This document shows, piece after piece, positions 41,906 through 51,073 of a stretch of DNA of 64,000 nt. Numbering within the stretch: the first letter of the stretch is position 1; every line of letters starts with the position of its first letter. The notes beneath the pieces were generated by a model. It was not told the origin of the DNA and searched no databases. It saw only the letters and a program-made list of their open reading frames with translations. The DNA is taken from assembly GCF_021083305.1 (NCBI RefSeq), contig NZ_JAJFAY010000002.1, positions 434,001 to 498,000 of the forward strand. The letters are read 5' to 3'. Origin of the DNA: Haladaptatus sp. DYF46. Lineage in GTDB: Archaea > Halobacteriota > Halobacteria > Halobacteriales > Haladaptataceae. The position numbers were made by a program, and so were the translations under genes.

Positions 41906-43315
41906 ATGCAAACGCCCTCCCGACGGCAGTCGCTGGCCGTCGGCGCGATACTCCTGTGTTGTCTCTCCTTGTTCGCACCGACGCTCGCCGCGCAGTCGAA
42001 CGGACAGGAAAACGTCGCTGATAATGGAAGTATTGCCGATAACCCGTGCGTCGGAACCATCACCGGCCCCGCAAACGGAACGACCGTCGTCGCCGTACAG
42101 GGCTACTCGTGGATAGACGACGGACAGAAGCGCGAAGCGAAACTCGTCGCCATCGGCCCGAACGGCACGGTAAAGTGGGTCCATCACACCGGCGAGCACG
42201 GCATGGTCTGGGGCTACGACGTGGACCCGATGCCGAACGGCAACCTGTTCGTCACCGGAACGGCGAACGGGGAAACCGTCGTCTACGAGTTCAACCCCCG
42301 AACGCAGGAACACGTCTGGAAGGAGACGCTCCCCATCGAGGACACCCACGACGTGGACCTCATCAACAACGGGACGCAACTCCTCGTCGCCAACCTGCGC
42401 AACTACAACGAGAAGGAGGAACGCAACGACGACAGCATCTTCGTCTACGACCTCCAGAAGGACGAAGTGGTCTGGCGCTGGTTCTTCCGCGACCACTACG
42501 ATTCGAGCGTCGGCGGGAACTACACGAAAGACTGGTCGCACGTCAATGACGTGGACAAAATCGGTCCCGGCGAGTACCTCGCCTCGCCGCGCAACTTCGA
42601 TCAGGCCATCGTCATCAACCGCTCGACGGGGAACGTCGACATGCAACTCGGGTCCTACGGCGAGAAGGACGTCCTCGACAAGCAACACAACCCCGACTAC
42701 TTGGAGAGCGAGGACGGCACCCCGACGCTCCTCGTCGCCGACTCCGAGAACAACCGTATCGTGGAGTACGAAAAGGAGGGCGACGGGTGGAACCGAACGT
42801 GGTCGATGGGCAAAGGCGACGACCTCTCGTGGCCGCGCGACGCGGACCGCCTCGCGAACGGTAACACCCTCATCGGCGACTCGAAACACGAGCGGGTGCT
42901 GGAAGTCACCCCGAAAGGGAAAGTCGTCTGGGAGTTCTACACGCCGTGGCTCGTCTACGACGTGGCGCGCATCCCGGACGAACGGGTCGAAAGCCCGACC
43001 ATCGCCGACCAAAACGCCACCGGAAGCTACGCGTTCAAAGGGGCGACCCAGAAGTACGACGCGGAGTCGATGAAGCAGTGTAACGCCTACCTCAACTCCA
43101 TCGACGGGTGGGCCGACGGGCAGAAACCCGACAACACGACCACCTCGGACGGAGCGGGCGTGCAGGACAACGACGAGCGCAACGACGGAAGCCTCGGTGG
43201 TTCGGACGGTGACTCCGGCGACTCCAGCACGTCGCTTCCCGGGTTCAACGTCGTCGTGGCACTCGTCAGCCTCCTCGCCGCAGCGGCGCTGTTGGTTTCC
43301 GACCGGCGGGACTAA
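41906..43315 (+). CDS. Secreted ASST-type beta-propeller protein with a PGF-CTERM-like anchor
   Basis: A 469-residue exported protein. The N-terminus (MQTPSRRQSLAVGAILLCCL) is a Sec-type or Tat-like signal. About residues 45-370 are a six-bladed propeller with the arylsulfotransferase-like pattern WVHHTGEHGMVWGYDVDPMP, NGNLFVTG, HDVDLINNGTQLLVANLRNY and LSWPRDADRLANGNTLIGDS. The acidic linker precedes a C-terminus LPGFNVVVALVSLLAAAALL followed by SDRRD, an anchor that resembles PGF-CTERM. Sulfotransfer is not assured. Its stop overlaps the convergent MBL gene stop. Confidence 0.8.
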   Translation: MQTPSRRQSLAVGAILLCCLSLFAPTLAAQSNGQENVADNGSIADNPCVGTITGPANGTTVVAVQGYSWIDDGQKREAKLVAIGPNGTVKWVHHTGEHGMVWGYDVDPMPNGNLFVTGTANGETVVYEFNPRTQEHVWKETLPIEDTHDVDLINNGTQLLVANLRNYNEKEERNDDSIFVYDLQKDEVVWRWFFRDHYDSSVGGNYTKDWSHVNDVDKIGPGEYLASPRNFDQAIVINRSTGNVDMQLGSYGEKDVLDKQHNPDYLESEDGTPTLLVADSENNRIVEYEKEGDGWNRTWSMGKGDDLSWPRDADRLANGNTLIGDSKHERVLEVTPKGKVVWEFYTPWLVYDVARIPDERVESPTIADQNATGSYAFKGATQKYDAESMKQCNAYLNSIDGWADGQKPDNTTTSDGAGVQDNDERNDGSLGGSDGDSGDSSTSLPGFNVVVALVSLLAAAALLVSDRRD

Positions 43316-44130
43316 ATCCGGTATCGCTCGCCGTCCACCGCGAGCGGTTCCTCGAACGCCTCTTCTTCGGAGTAGAAGTGCGACACGTGTACCAGTCGCG
43401 TCACCTCCGCATCCAGTTCGTCGGCCAACGAGAGCGCCCCTTCGCGCGTCATGTGTTTGTACCCGAAAGTGCGCGGAACGCCGTCGTCGGTGTGATGACG
43501 GCCGCCCGCGGGATGGTACTCACAGAGCGACGCGGGGACGATGGCGTCCGCCAGAAAGAGGTCGGCACCCGACAGGGCGTCCCGAGACGCGTCCGGAATC
43601 GAATAGCCCGTGTCGCCCGTGAGCGCGAGTTTCGAACCGTCGTTCTCCACGACGACGCCGTAACAGACGAGCGGGGGGTGTTCGACGGGGACGAACGTCA
43701 CGTCGAACCCGCAGGCCGAAAACGACACGAGCGGTTCTCGATCGTGGACCGTGATTTGGTCGAGGTAGTCGAACTTGTCCCGAATCGTGTCGGCGACGCT
43801 CTCGTCCGTCTTCGGGTCGGTTTCGCCCGTCGCGTGGACGGGCAGCGAATCGAACAGTCGATAGGCGTTCCCCAACCCGTCGAGGTGGTCGAAGTGGATG
43901 TGCGTGATGAGAACCTCGTCGGGCAGCGAGACGTCGTTGTCGAGAAACTGCGAGCGAAAGTCCGGGCTGGCGTCGATGAGGAGACACTCGTCCGTCTCCT
44001 CGTTGCGGACGTGAACCGAGAACCGCGAGCGCTCCACGCCGCGGTCCCGGGCCTCGCGGCAGGTGTCGCAGTCGCATCCGACCGTCGGAGTGCCAGTCGT
44101 GTCGCCGGTTCCGAGGAGGGTGACTTCCAT
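43312..44130 (-). CDS. PhnP/RNase Z-type metallo-beta-lactamase-fold hydrolase
   Basis: A 272-residue MBL-fold protein. The metal-binding motif is THIHFDHLDG with HIHFDH at residues 77-82. Near the N-terminus a CDCDTC segment (about 19-24) matches the zinc-binding loop of the PhnP group, which hydrolyses cyclic phosphodiesters. The final HVSHFYSEEE gives another histidine ligand. The frame runs back to 45123, but the ATG at 44128-44130 with MEVTLLGTGDTTGTPTVGCD is the natural start. Substrate unknown; stops overlap the convergent propeller gene by three bases. Confidence 0.88.
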   Translation of the reverse strand: MEVTLLGTGDTTGTPTVGCDCDTCREARDRGVERSRFSVHVRNEETDECLLIDASPDFRSQFLDNDVSLPDEVLITHIHFDHLDGLGNAYRLFDSLPVHATGETDPKTDESVADTIRDKFDYLDQITVHDREPLVSFSACGFDVTFVPVEHPPLVCYGVVVENDGSKLALTGDTGYSIPDASRDALSGADLFLADAIVPASLCEYHPAGGRHHTDDGVPRTFGYKHMTREGALSLADELDAEVTRLVHVSHFYSEEEAFEEPLAVDGERYRI

Positions 44131-44204
44131 CGGTACAAGATGCACGGCGACGGATGCTAAATGTCGCGGTCCGCGATGGTATCGCGGGAAAAGTCGTCGG
44201 GCCG

Positions 44205-45533
44205 TCAGTGGTCGTGGGAGTGACCGCTGATGTCGCCGCCCGCGACCAGCGCGTCGTGGTCGCCGTCGATCATGTCCATGTCCTTCAGGTGGTCGCGCTC
44301 CTCGAAGTCCTGAATCGCGTAGTGGAGGTCCTCCTGTGTGAGTTCCGTCCGTTCCTCCGTGAGCGCTTCGAGGACCGCTTCGCGGAGGACCAACCGCAAG
44401 TCGCTCCCGGTGAGCCCCTCGGTCATCTCCGCGATTTCGTCGGGGTCGAAGTCGGCGATGCGCATCCGCCGGGTGATGACCCGAAGGATATCCGAACGCA
44501 TCTGTTCGTCCGGTTTCGGGAAATTCAGGATGTCGTCGAAGCGCCGCCACGCCGCCGCGTCGAGTTGGTCGGGGTGGTTGGTCGCGCCGATGAGCAACAC
44601 GTCGTCCTCGATGAGCGAGATGTTGTCGATGCTCTTGAGGAGGGTGTTGACGGCGCGTTTGATGGCCGCGTGCTCGTCGCTCCGGCGGGTTTTCGCCACG
44701 AAGTCGAACTCGTCCATGAAGAGGATACACGGCGAGAGTCGCTTTGCAACCTCGAACACCTTCTCGACGTTCTTCGCCGTTTCGCCGAGATACTGGCTGG
44801 TTATCATCGACAGTTTCACTTCCACGAACGGGAGATCCAAGTCGTAACCCAGCGCCCGCGCCGTCGAGGTTTTCGCCGTTCCCGGCGGCCCGACGAAGAG
44901 GAGTTTCCCGATTTCGCGCAGGCCGATTTGGGCCAGATACTCGCGGTGTTCGATGGCCTTCACTATTTTGTGGATTTCGGCCTCCTGGTCCTCCGTGAGG
45001 ACCAGGTCGTCGAGCGTCAGTTCCACCTCCTCGGGTGCGTGGATGTCCACGAGGTCGAGCATGCTCTCCCCGTCCTCGTCTTCGTCCTCGTCGAAGTGCT
45101 CTTCGAGCAGGCTGTCTATCCACGCCCGGTCGGACTGTACCGGCCGGTTCGTTTCGAGAACCTCCTCGTAGGTCACGTCCACGTCGTCGTAGTCGGAGAG
45201 CGCGTAGGCGAGCGTCGGATTCGCGGCGATTCGCTCATCGTCGCGGTCCACGAACCACTCCTCCGCCATCTCCTGTTGTGTTATCTCGATGCTTCCCGAG
45301 AACGTGTCCCGGTCGGTGAACATCAGTTCGGAAACCGCTTCCCACGGTTGGTCGAGTTCGGTCGCCTCGCGCGCCGTCTCGATGGTCGTTCGAAGCGGTC
45401 GCTCTATCGTTCCGTCGTGCCAGAACACCTGCCGAATCTTCGGTGGCAGGTCGTTTTCGTCCAGATCTCGGTTCTCGCTGTAGACCCGTGCAGTGAGCAA
45501 GAACTCGATTACGTCCAGCGCCCCGCTGTTCAT
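44205..45533 (-). CDS. AAA+ ATPase (Cdc48-like single-module)
   Basis: A 442-residue protein. The N-terminal 170 residues are acidic and family-specific. The AAA module has Walker A GPPGTAKTS near residue 213, Walker B ILFMDEFDFV, sensor 1 GATNHPD and an arginine-finger region WRRFDDILNF. The C-terminus ends in a His-rich DISGHSHDH. Homologues are widespread in haloarchaea, with unclear substrates (unfoldase or complex remodelling). The ATG at 45531-45533 is preferred to the in-frame GTG six codons upstream. The start codon is at the edge of an 11-bp hairpin. Confidence 0.85.
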   Translation of the reverse strand: MNSGALDVIEFLLTARVYSENRDLDENDLPPKIRQVFWHDGTIERPLRTTIETAREATELDQPWEAVSELMFTDRDTFSGSIEITQQEMAEEWFVDRDDERIAANPTLAYALSDYDDVDVTYEEVLETNRPVQSDRAWIDSLLEEHFDEDEDEDGESMLDLVDIHAPEEVELTLDDLVLTEDQEAEIHKIVKAIEHREYLAQIGLREIGKLLFVGPPGTAKTSTARALGYDLDLPFVEVKLSMITSQYLGETAKNVEKVFEVAKRLSPCILFMDEFDFVAKTRRSDEHAAIKRAVNTLLKSIDNISLIEDDVLLIGATNHPDQLDAAAWRRFDDILNFPKPDEQMRSDILRVITRRMRIADFDPDEIAEMTEGLTGSDLRLVLREAVLEALTEERTELTQEDLHYAIQDFEERDHLKDMDMIDGDHDALVAGGDISGHSHDH

Positions 45534-45559
45534 TCTCCCGTGGGTAATCACGGGAGAAT
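45532..45559 (-). promoter_or_regulatory. Perfect 11-bp inverted repeat at the AAA ATPase start codon
   Basis: ATTCTCCCGTG (45532-45542) and CACGGGAGAAT (45549-45559) flank the six-base loop GGTAAT. On the minus strand the hairpin ends in the A and T of the ATG at 45531-45533. A transcript carrying it could sequester the start codon, or as DNA it could be a repressor operator. Confidence 0.7.
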
Positions 45560-45753
45560 CTTAAGCGCGTCGGACTAGTCTACGAGGAAATACCGCACCT
45601 CACAGGGTTTCAATCAGTTCCGTTCGCCGTTCAATTCATCCGGAATATCGTTTACGACGCGTGTGAAGCTGTTCAGACAGACCCTACCGAGCCTGTATTA
45701 TTGATAGATTGCTCGTAACAAAGTAATGGTGTATCCGAGTAAGAACCGAAGCC

Positions 45754-46593
45754 ATGCAATTATCAGGATTCAATTTATCGGATTACGAACGAATACTGGA
45801 CATCGGGCTGGACGCAGGGTACCGGTTTTACACGCTTGCCGACTATCTCGAATCGGACACGGTGGACGAACCCCACGTCGTCCTCCGGCACGACGTGGAC
45901 CGCCGAGTCGGGAACGCTCTCGCGTTGGCGTCCGCCGAAGCCGACCGGGACGTCACTTCGACGTACTACTTCAGGACGAACACCTTCTCCCCCGACGTCG
46001 CTCGTCGGATAGAATCGATGGGACACGAGGTCGGCTACCACTACGAGGACCTCGCGAAAACACGAGGAGACGTGGAGGAGGCTCATCGGCGATTCGGAAC
46101 GAACCTCGACTCGTTCCGCGAACACGTGGACGTCCGAACGGCGTGTGCGCACGGAAGTCCGCTCTCCCCGCACCTCAACACGGACATGTGGAAGGACGCG
46201 CGAACGGCGGCGGACTACGGACTGCTCGGTGAGGCATACAGTGCATTGGAGTTCGATTCCCGCGGTGAGTCCGACCTCCTGTACCTCTCGGACACCGGGC
46301 GGGACTGGGACGCGACGATGTCGAATTTCGGGGCGATTCGGTCGACGGACGACGTCGTGGGAGCGCTCGAATCCCGTGCGTGTTCGTCGCTGTACGTCCT
46401 CGCACACCCAAGTCGATGGGCGGTTTCCGGGTTGCAAACGGTCGAACGGCCCTGTTGGGACATCGCCGCCGAAGCCGGAAAAGTCGCGGCGAGCGGCGCG
46501 CACTCGGCCCAACGAGCGAGCGGCCGACTCGCGGAAGGTACCCGCGCGGCACGGGCGATTCGATCGGTCGTGACTCGGGTTTCACGGGAGTGA
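45754..46593 (+). CDS. Polysaccharide deacetylase-like protein (NodB fold)
   Basis: A 279-residue cytoplasmic protein without a signal. It has the NodB-like pattern RHDVDRRVGNALALASAEAD (the family's first metal-ligand Asp region), ESMGHEVGYHYEDLAKTRGD with histidines, and TACAHGSPLSPHLNT. The usual HxxxH motif is GHEVGYHYED-like, so metal binding is likely but not certain. It is followed six bp later by a second deacetylase, so the two form an operon. The substrate could be a cell-surface glycan or a modified sugar precursor (inference). Confidence 0.78.
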   Translation: MQLSGFNLSDYERILDIGLDAGYRFYTLADYLESDTVDEPHVVLRHDVDRRVGNALALASAEADRDVTSTYYFRTNTFSPDVARRIESMGHEVGYHYEDLAKTRGDVEEAHRRFGTNLDSFREHVDVRTACAHGSPLSPHLNTDMWKDARTAADYGLLGEAYSALEFDSRGESDLLYLSDTGRDWDATMSNFGAIRSTDDVVGALESRACSSLYVLAHPSRWAVSGLQTVERPCWDIAAEAGKVAASGAHSAQRASGRLAEGTRAARAIRSVVTRVSRE

Positions 46594-46599
46594 CGTACG

Positions 46600-47823
46600 A
46601 TGGCAGACTCAACCATCACGACGACGCGCCGAGGGGCGCTCCGTACGGCCGGACTCGCCATCGGCGGCACGGCACTCGTCGGCCACGCCGCTGCGGCTCC
46701 AGCGGCGTCGAACGGGAAACTGGTGTTCACCTACGACGACGGTCCCACCGACGACTACACGCAGGCGTACCGCAAAGCACATCGGAAGGAAGGCGTTCCG
46801 GGGTGTTCCGCCGTTCCGTCGGCGAGCGTAGGAACCAAAGGAAGCCTCGACGCGGCCCGACTCCGAAAGTTGGAGGACGCCGGGTGGGAGATCATGTCCC
46901 ACAGCGTTCACCACCGCGCGCTGACGAACGTCGCGGTGACGAGCGACGTCTCTCCCGGGGACGAAACCCTCCGCGTCGAGACGAACCTGCACGGAAAACT
47001 GCCGGGCGACGAACTGCTCGTCAGCGACGGGTCGACGTCCGCCACGGTCACGGTCGCCGGAAAGGGTTCCGACGACGAGGGGAAGTACCTCGAACTCGAA
47101 TCGAACGTCGGAACGTCGTTTTCGGCGAGCGACGGCGTCACCGAACGCTACACCGACGAGATTCTCCGTTCCGCCCTCGGGAAGTCGAAGAGACAACTGG
47201 AAGGTTACGGCGTGACCGTCACGAACATCGTGATGCCGTACGGCGGCTACGGCCCTCGAACGCAGGAACTCGTCGACGAGTACTACACCGCCGTCGCGAA
47301 CGGCGGACTCGCCATCGACGGCCGCGGGCAGATACAGAAACCGGACGAACTGACCCTCCCGCACCTTTCGCGGGCGATGTTTCGGCAGGGGAAGATGACC
47401 GAGACGGAACTCGGGACGTTCCTCGATTCGGTGGCCGACGAGGACGCGTTGGGAATTCTCGGAGGTCACAGTTGGTGGCGGGAGCGCCTTCCCGCGAGTC
47501 GGATTCGAACGGCCATTCGGATGGCGAAGGACCGAGACATCGACATCGTCACGCTTCGAGACGCGCTCTCGGAAACGAACGCGGCGAAGACGACGACCAC
47601 GGGAACGACGGCTACGAAGGGGACGGCTACGAAGACGACAACCGGAGGAACGAACGGTGCGCGCGCGGCCGGTACGAACACGACGGACGGAGTCGCGGCC
47701 GGAGCGGAGAAGACTCGAACGGCGGGAGAAACGACGAACGGGACCGGACAACCCGGTTTCGGCGTAGTTTCGGCGTTGGTCGGTGTCGGAAGCGCCGCCG
47801 CGTGGAAGCTTCGGAAGAAGTAG
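46600..47823 (+). CDS. Secreted polysaccharide deacetylase with PGF-CTERM anchor
   Basis: A 407-residue exported protein. The N-terminus has a Tat-like motif (TTTRRGALRTAGLAIGG) and a signal region. A NodB domain follows: FTYDDGPTDDYTQAYRKAHR (YDDGPT at 45-50), WEIMSHSVHHRALTN, MPYGGYGPRTQELV and a final GGHSWWRE. Inserted between are about 55 residues (about 108-162) with beta-strand patterning. A Thr/Gly linker leads to GQPGFGVVSALVGVGSAAAW with KLRKK, a PGF-CTERM signal. It starts six bp after the cytoplasmic deacetylase. Confidence 0.86.
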   Translation: MADSTITTTRRGALRTAGLAIGGTALVGHAAAAPAASNGKLVFTYDDGPTDDYTQAYRKAHRKEGVPGCSAVPSASVGTKGSLDAARLRKLEDAGWEIMSHSVHHRALTNVAVTSDVSPGDETLRVETNLHGKLPGDELLVSDGSTSATVTVAGKGSDDEGKYLELESNVGTSFSASDGVTERYTDEILRSALGKSKRQLEGYGVTVTNIVMPYGGYGPRTQELVDEYYTAVANGGLAIDGRGQIQKPDELTLPHLSRAMFRQGKMTETELGTFLDSVADEDALGILGGHSWWRERLPASRIRTAIRMAKDRDIDIVTLRDALSETNAAKTTTTGTTATKGTATKTTTGGTNGARAAGTNTTDGVAAGAEKTRTAGETTNGTGQPGFGVVSALVGVGSAAAWKLRKK

Positions 47824-47853
47824 CGGTGAGTATTCGGCAGGAGGAGGCCGCGA

Positions 47854-49671
47854 TTACGCGGTCGAATTGTCGAGGGAGTCCTGCTGCACGTAGATCACGA
47901 CGGTGCTGACGGTACACCCGCTGTCGAAGCCGAAGCGCTGGAACTCGTACCGCTTGTACCCCGACATGTAGCCCTCGATATCTTCCGCCGTGCCGTCCTG
48001 ACTGGAACATGTGGAGACGTTGGCGGGGGCGATGACTATCGGCGGTTTGTCGCCGCTGAGCGCGGCGGGGCTCGTCGTGCTGTCGATGTCCGCGTCGGCG
48101 GTTTCGAGGTACCACGCGAGTGGGAGGCGGGCGAACCATCCGTCGCCGCCCTCCCCTCCTTCGACCGGATACACGTCGTCGGCGGCCTCGTTCGACGAGT
48201 AGAACTCGCTTCCGTAGAACATCACGTCCGTTCCCTCGTTCTCGCGCGAGATGCGCTGGAGGTCGTGGAGAAGCGGCTTCGCATCGGTCGAGGAGGACTG
48301 GGCGTACTGGACGAACTGGTTGTCCGGGTCCTGTGGGTTCTGATATGACGTGCTGTAAGCCGTCGTCCCGACGGACCCAACGATGAGCAAGAGGAGAATC
48401 GCGGCGGCGGCGAGGCTCACGTCGTCGTGATCCTCGTACGCTTCCCATCCCCAGCGGAAGATCAGCGCGAGGCCGACGGCCGCCGGGAACGCGAGCGGGA
48501 CGATGGCGTGAACCGTCGCCCATCCCGCTTTGATGTCCATCACGAGGGGGTAGCCGAGGATGCTGACGAAGCCCCAGTAGAAGCCGAGCGAAACGACGTC
48601 ACGCGGGCGGTCGCCGGAGTAGCGGTCGACGATGAATCCCACCACGGCGAGGATGCAGAGCGCGAGCGCGCCGACTTTCAGCGACATTAGGAAGTGGTCG
48701 AGGAAGGGAAGGTATGCATGGTCCGTATGTCCCTGCCACCCCATGAACTCGTTCCCCGCCTTGATGGTCGCGGCGGTGAAAACCTCCGGAATCATCGACG
48801 GTTGTGAGAACGATTTCCAGAGGCCCGAACCGGGTTGGCTCTGGGAGCGCGGTGCATAGAAATAGACGATGATGGCGAGCGCCTCCACGGCAGCGAGGAG
48901 CGCGATACCGAGTCCTTTGAGAATCGATACGACGACGGCGGTGTCCCGCTCGAACAGGCGAACCGCACCGGTTCGGATTCGTCGGGGAATCGCCGCACCG
49001 ATGCCCTCGTTGCCGACGCGCCGAAGCATGAGGCGGTGGTCGTAGAGCAGGACCGCTCCGCCCGCCCAGCAAGCCGCATACAGGAGGGCGTTCTCCTTCA
49101 TCGTGAACCCAAGCGTGAAACACGCGACGGCGGCAAAGACGTAGCGGAGGCGGCGGGTGTCGAAGTAGCGGACGACAAATCCGAGCGCGAACACCATCAC
49201 GGCCGCGAGCATCACGTCGTTGCGCATGAACCGCGAGTAGTAGAGAAGAACGGGGTTCATGGCGAAGAGGAAGGCGAGTGCGACCGTTTCCGACGCTCTG
49301 AGTCGCTTCCGGAACAGGAGCGCCGCGAGCGGGAGGAGGCCGCCGATGAGGGCGACGATGAGTCGCATGGTAAAGTCGTTCGCGCCGAACAGCGCGAACG
49401 CGATGGAATCCATCTGTAACAGGAACGGGCCGTGAATGATGCGGCGATAGTACCAGACGCCGTTCTCCATGAACGCGTAACTCCAGTAGGCGACGCGGGA
49501 TTCGTCCTGATGGGCGACGCGTGCGCCGAGGTTTACGAGGCGAAGTGCGATGCCGAACACGGTGATGAGAACGACCAATGGGACCGGTTCGAGAAATCGC
49601 TGGAGGAGGCTCGATTCGTCGCTCGACGTGAACGGGCGGGCGCGTCTCTGGGCGGTGTCGGAACCTTGCAT
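47854..49671 (-). CDS. agl23: Agl23-type (TIGR03663) GT-C membrane protein
   Basis: A 605-residue polytopic membrane protein with about twelve helices in the first 440 residues. A GT-C-like acidic motif HQDE is at 54-57 after the first helix, and a soluble C-terminal domain follows. I recognise the pattern as the Agl23/TIGR03663 family, known in haloarchaea as a flippase-activity-associated protein of N-glycan assembly. The ATG at 49669-49671 is preferred over an in-frame start 13 codons earlier. It is convergent with the PGF-CTERM deacetylase gene. Confidence 0.8.
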   Translation of the reverse strand: MQGSDTAQRRARPFTSSDESSLLQRFLEPVPLVVLITVFGIALRLVNLGARVAHQDESRVAYWSYAFMENGVWYYRRIIHGPFLLQMDSIAFALFGANDFTMRLIVALIGGLLPLAALLFRKRLRASETVALAFLFAMNPVLLYYSRFMRNDVMLAAVMVFALGFVVRYFDTRRLRYVFAAVACFTLGFTMKENALLYAACWAGGAVLLYDHRLMLRRVGNEGIGAAIPRRIRTGAVRLFERDTAVVVSILKGLGIALLAAVEALAIIVYFYAPRSQSQPGSGLWKSFSQPSMIPEVFTAATIKAGNEFMGWQGHTDHAYLPFLDHFLMSLKVGALALCILAVVGFIVDRYSGDRPRDVVSLGFYWGFVSILGYPLVMDIKAGWATVHAIVPLAFPAAVGLALIFRWGWEAYEDHDDVSLAAAAILLLLIVGSVGTTAYSTSYQNPQDPDNQFVQYAQSSSTDAKPLLHDLQRISRENEGTDVMFYGSEFYSSNEAADDVYPVEGGEGGDGWFARLPLAWYLETADADIDSTTSPAALSGDKPPIVIAPANVSTCSSQDGTAEDIEGYMSGYKRYEFQRFGFDSGCTVSTVVIYVQQDSLDNSTA

Positions 49672-49813
49672 CGTCGGATAGTATAGACGATATGGAATGG
49701 GTTCGACCAAATAGTTTCTGAAGGCCCCTCTATAGTCAATAAACTTACAAACTGTTTCTCATTTACTCCGAGTTCTACGGCCACTTAAGGTCCACGAGCG
49801 AGAATCATGAACT

Positions 49814-50962
49814 ATGGAGAACGATACCACACCGGTCATCGCGAAGGCGATTCGGACCCCGCAGGGCAAGGAGGGTGGCGCGTACGCGGACGTTCGAAGC
49901 GAGGATCTCTCGATTCCGCTCGTGAACACGATTCTGTCCGAGACGGGATTGACGAGCGACCACGTGGACGACCTCATGTGGGGGGTCGCCCAACAGCGCG
50001 GCGAACAGGACAACAACGTCGCGCGCGTCATCTCGCTCCTCTCGGACCTCGGCGAAGGCGTGCCCGCCACGAGCATCAACCGCTGGTGTGCGTCCTCGAT
50101 GCAGGCGCTCATCAGCGCGAGCGACGCGATTCGGGCGGGCCAGCGCACGGCCATCATCGCGGGCGGCGTCGAGAACATGTCCCGCGTCCCGATGAGCGGC
50201 GGATACGAAGGCCGAGGAATCCACCCGCGGATGTCCGAGGAGTACAACCTCCCCCAACTCCAGATGGGGATGACCGGCGAGAAGGTCGCGGAGGAGTTCG
50301 AAATCTCCCGCGAAGACCAAGACGAGTACGCGCTTCGAAGTCACCAACGCGCCAACGACGCGACGGAGTCCGGGCGCTTCGACGACCAACTCGTTCCCAT
50401 CGAAACCGAGGAGGGACTGGTCGAGGCAGACGAAGGTATCCGCCCCGATACGAGTCTGGAAGCCCTGCAGGGCCTCCCGAGCGTGTTCAAGGCCGACGGC
50501 ACCGTGACGCCGGGCAACGCCTCCCAGATTTCCGACGGCGCGGCAGCGCTCCTCGTCACGAGCGAGGCGTTCGCCGAGGACCACGGCCTCGACGTGCTGG
50601 CGACCGTCGGCGACAACAACGTCGCGGGCGTGGACCCGACGATAATGGGCGTCGGCCCCGTCCCGGCCACGAAGGGGCTGCTGGAGCGCACGGGCGAGAG
50701 CATCGACGAATTCGACCTCGTGGAACTGAACGAGGCGTTCGCCAGCCAGACGCTCTACAGCCAGCGCGAACTCGGCGTCCCGGACGAGAAGTTCAACGTC
50801 AACGGCGGCGCTATCGCCATCGGCCACCCGCTCGGTGCCTCCGGCGCGCGTCTCCCCGTGACGCTCGTCCACGAGATGCAAAAGCGCGACGCAGAAAAGG
50901 GCCTCGCCACGCTCTGTGTCGGCTTCGGCCAAGGCGCGGCGATTACGCTGAAGCGCGAGTAG
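49814..50962 (+). CDS. Thiolase (acetyl-CoA C-acyltransferase)
   Basis: A 382-residue thiolase that condenses or cleaves acyl-CoAs with acetyl-CoA. The nucleophile is Cys92 in INRWCASSMQALI. The C-terminal half has the acid-base histidine in GGAIAIGHPLGASGARL and the second cysteine in LCVGFGQGAAI. The order and length fit the catabolic/biosynthetic thiolase I family. Start MENDTTPVIAKAIRTPQGKE is typical. Other fatty-acid genes (acyl-CoA synthetase at 55495) are nearby but not in an operon with it. Confidence 0.92.
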   Translation: MENDTTPVIAKAIRTPQGKEGGAYADVRSEDLSIPLVNTILSETGLTSDHVDDLMWGVAQQRGEQDNNVARVISLLSDLGEGVPATSINRWCASSMQALISASDAIRAGQRTAIIAGGVENMSRVPMSGGYEGRGIHPRMSEEYNLPQLQMGMTGEKVAEEFEISREDQDEYALRSHQRANDATESGRFDDQLVPIETEEGLVEADEGIRPDTSLEALQGLPSVFKADGTVTPGNASQISDGAAALLVTSEAFAEDHGLDVLATVGDNNVAGVDPTIMGVGPVPATKGLLERTGESIDEFDLVELNEAFASQTLYSQRELGVPDEKFNVNGGAIAIGHPLGASGARLPVTLVHEMQKRDAEKGLATLCVGFGQGAAITLKRE

Positions 50963-51073
50963 TCACCGCGAATCCCCGATTCGCGGGGCGACGAGTGACT
51001 GACCCGTTTTCTGACGTTCCATCCGCCGACGTCGGGCCATAGAATAATTACGTCGTGCGTCGAGTTCTCGGAC

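Noticed and set aside
43312..45123. A 603-residue reading of the MBL gene extended upstream
   Set aside because: The extra 331 residues are antisense-like low-complexity Arg-rich sequence over the AAA gene; the natural start is the ATG at 44128-44130.
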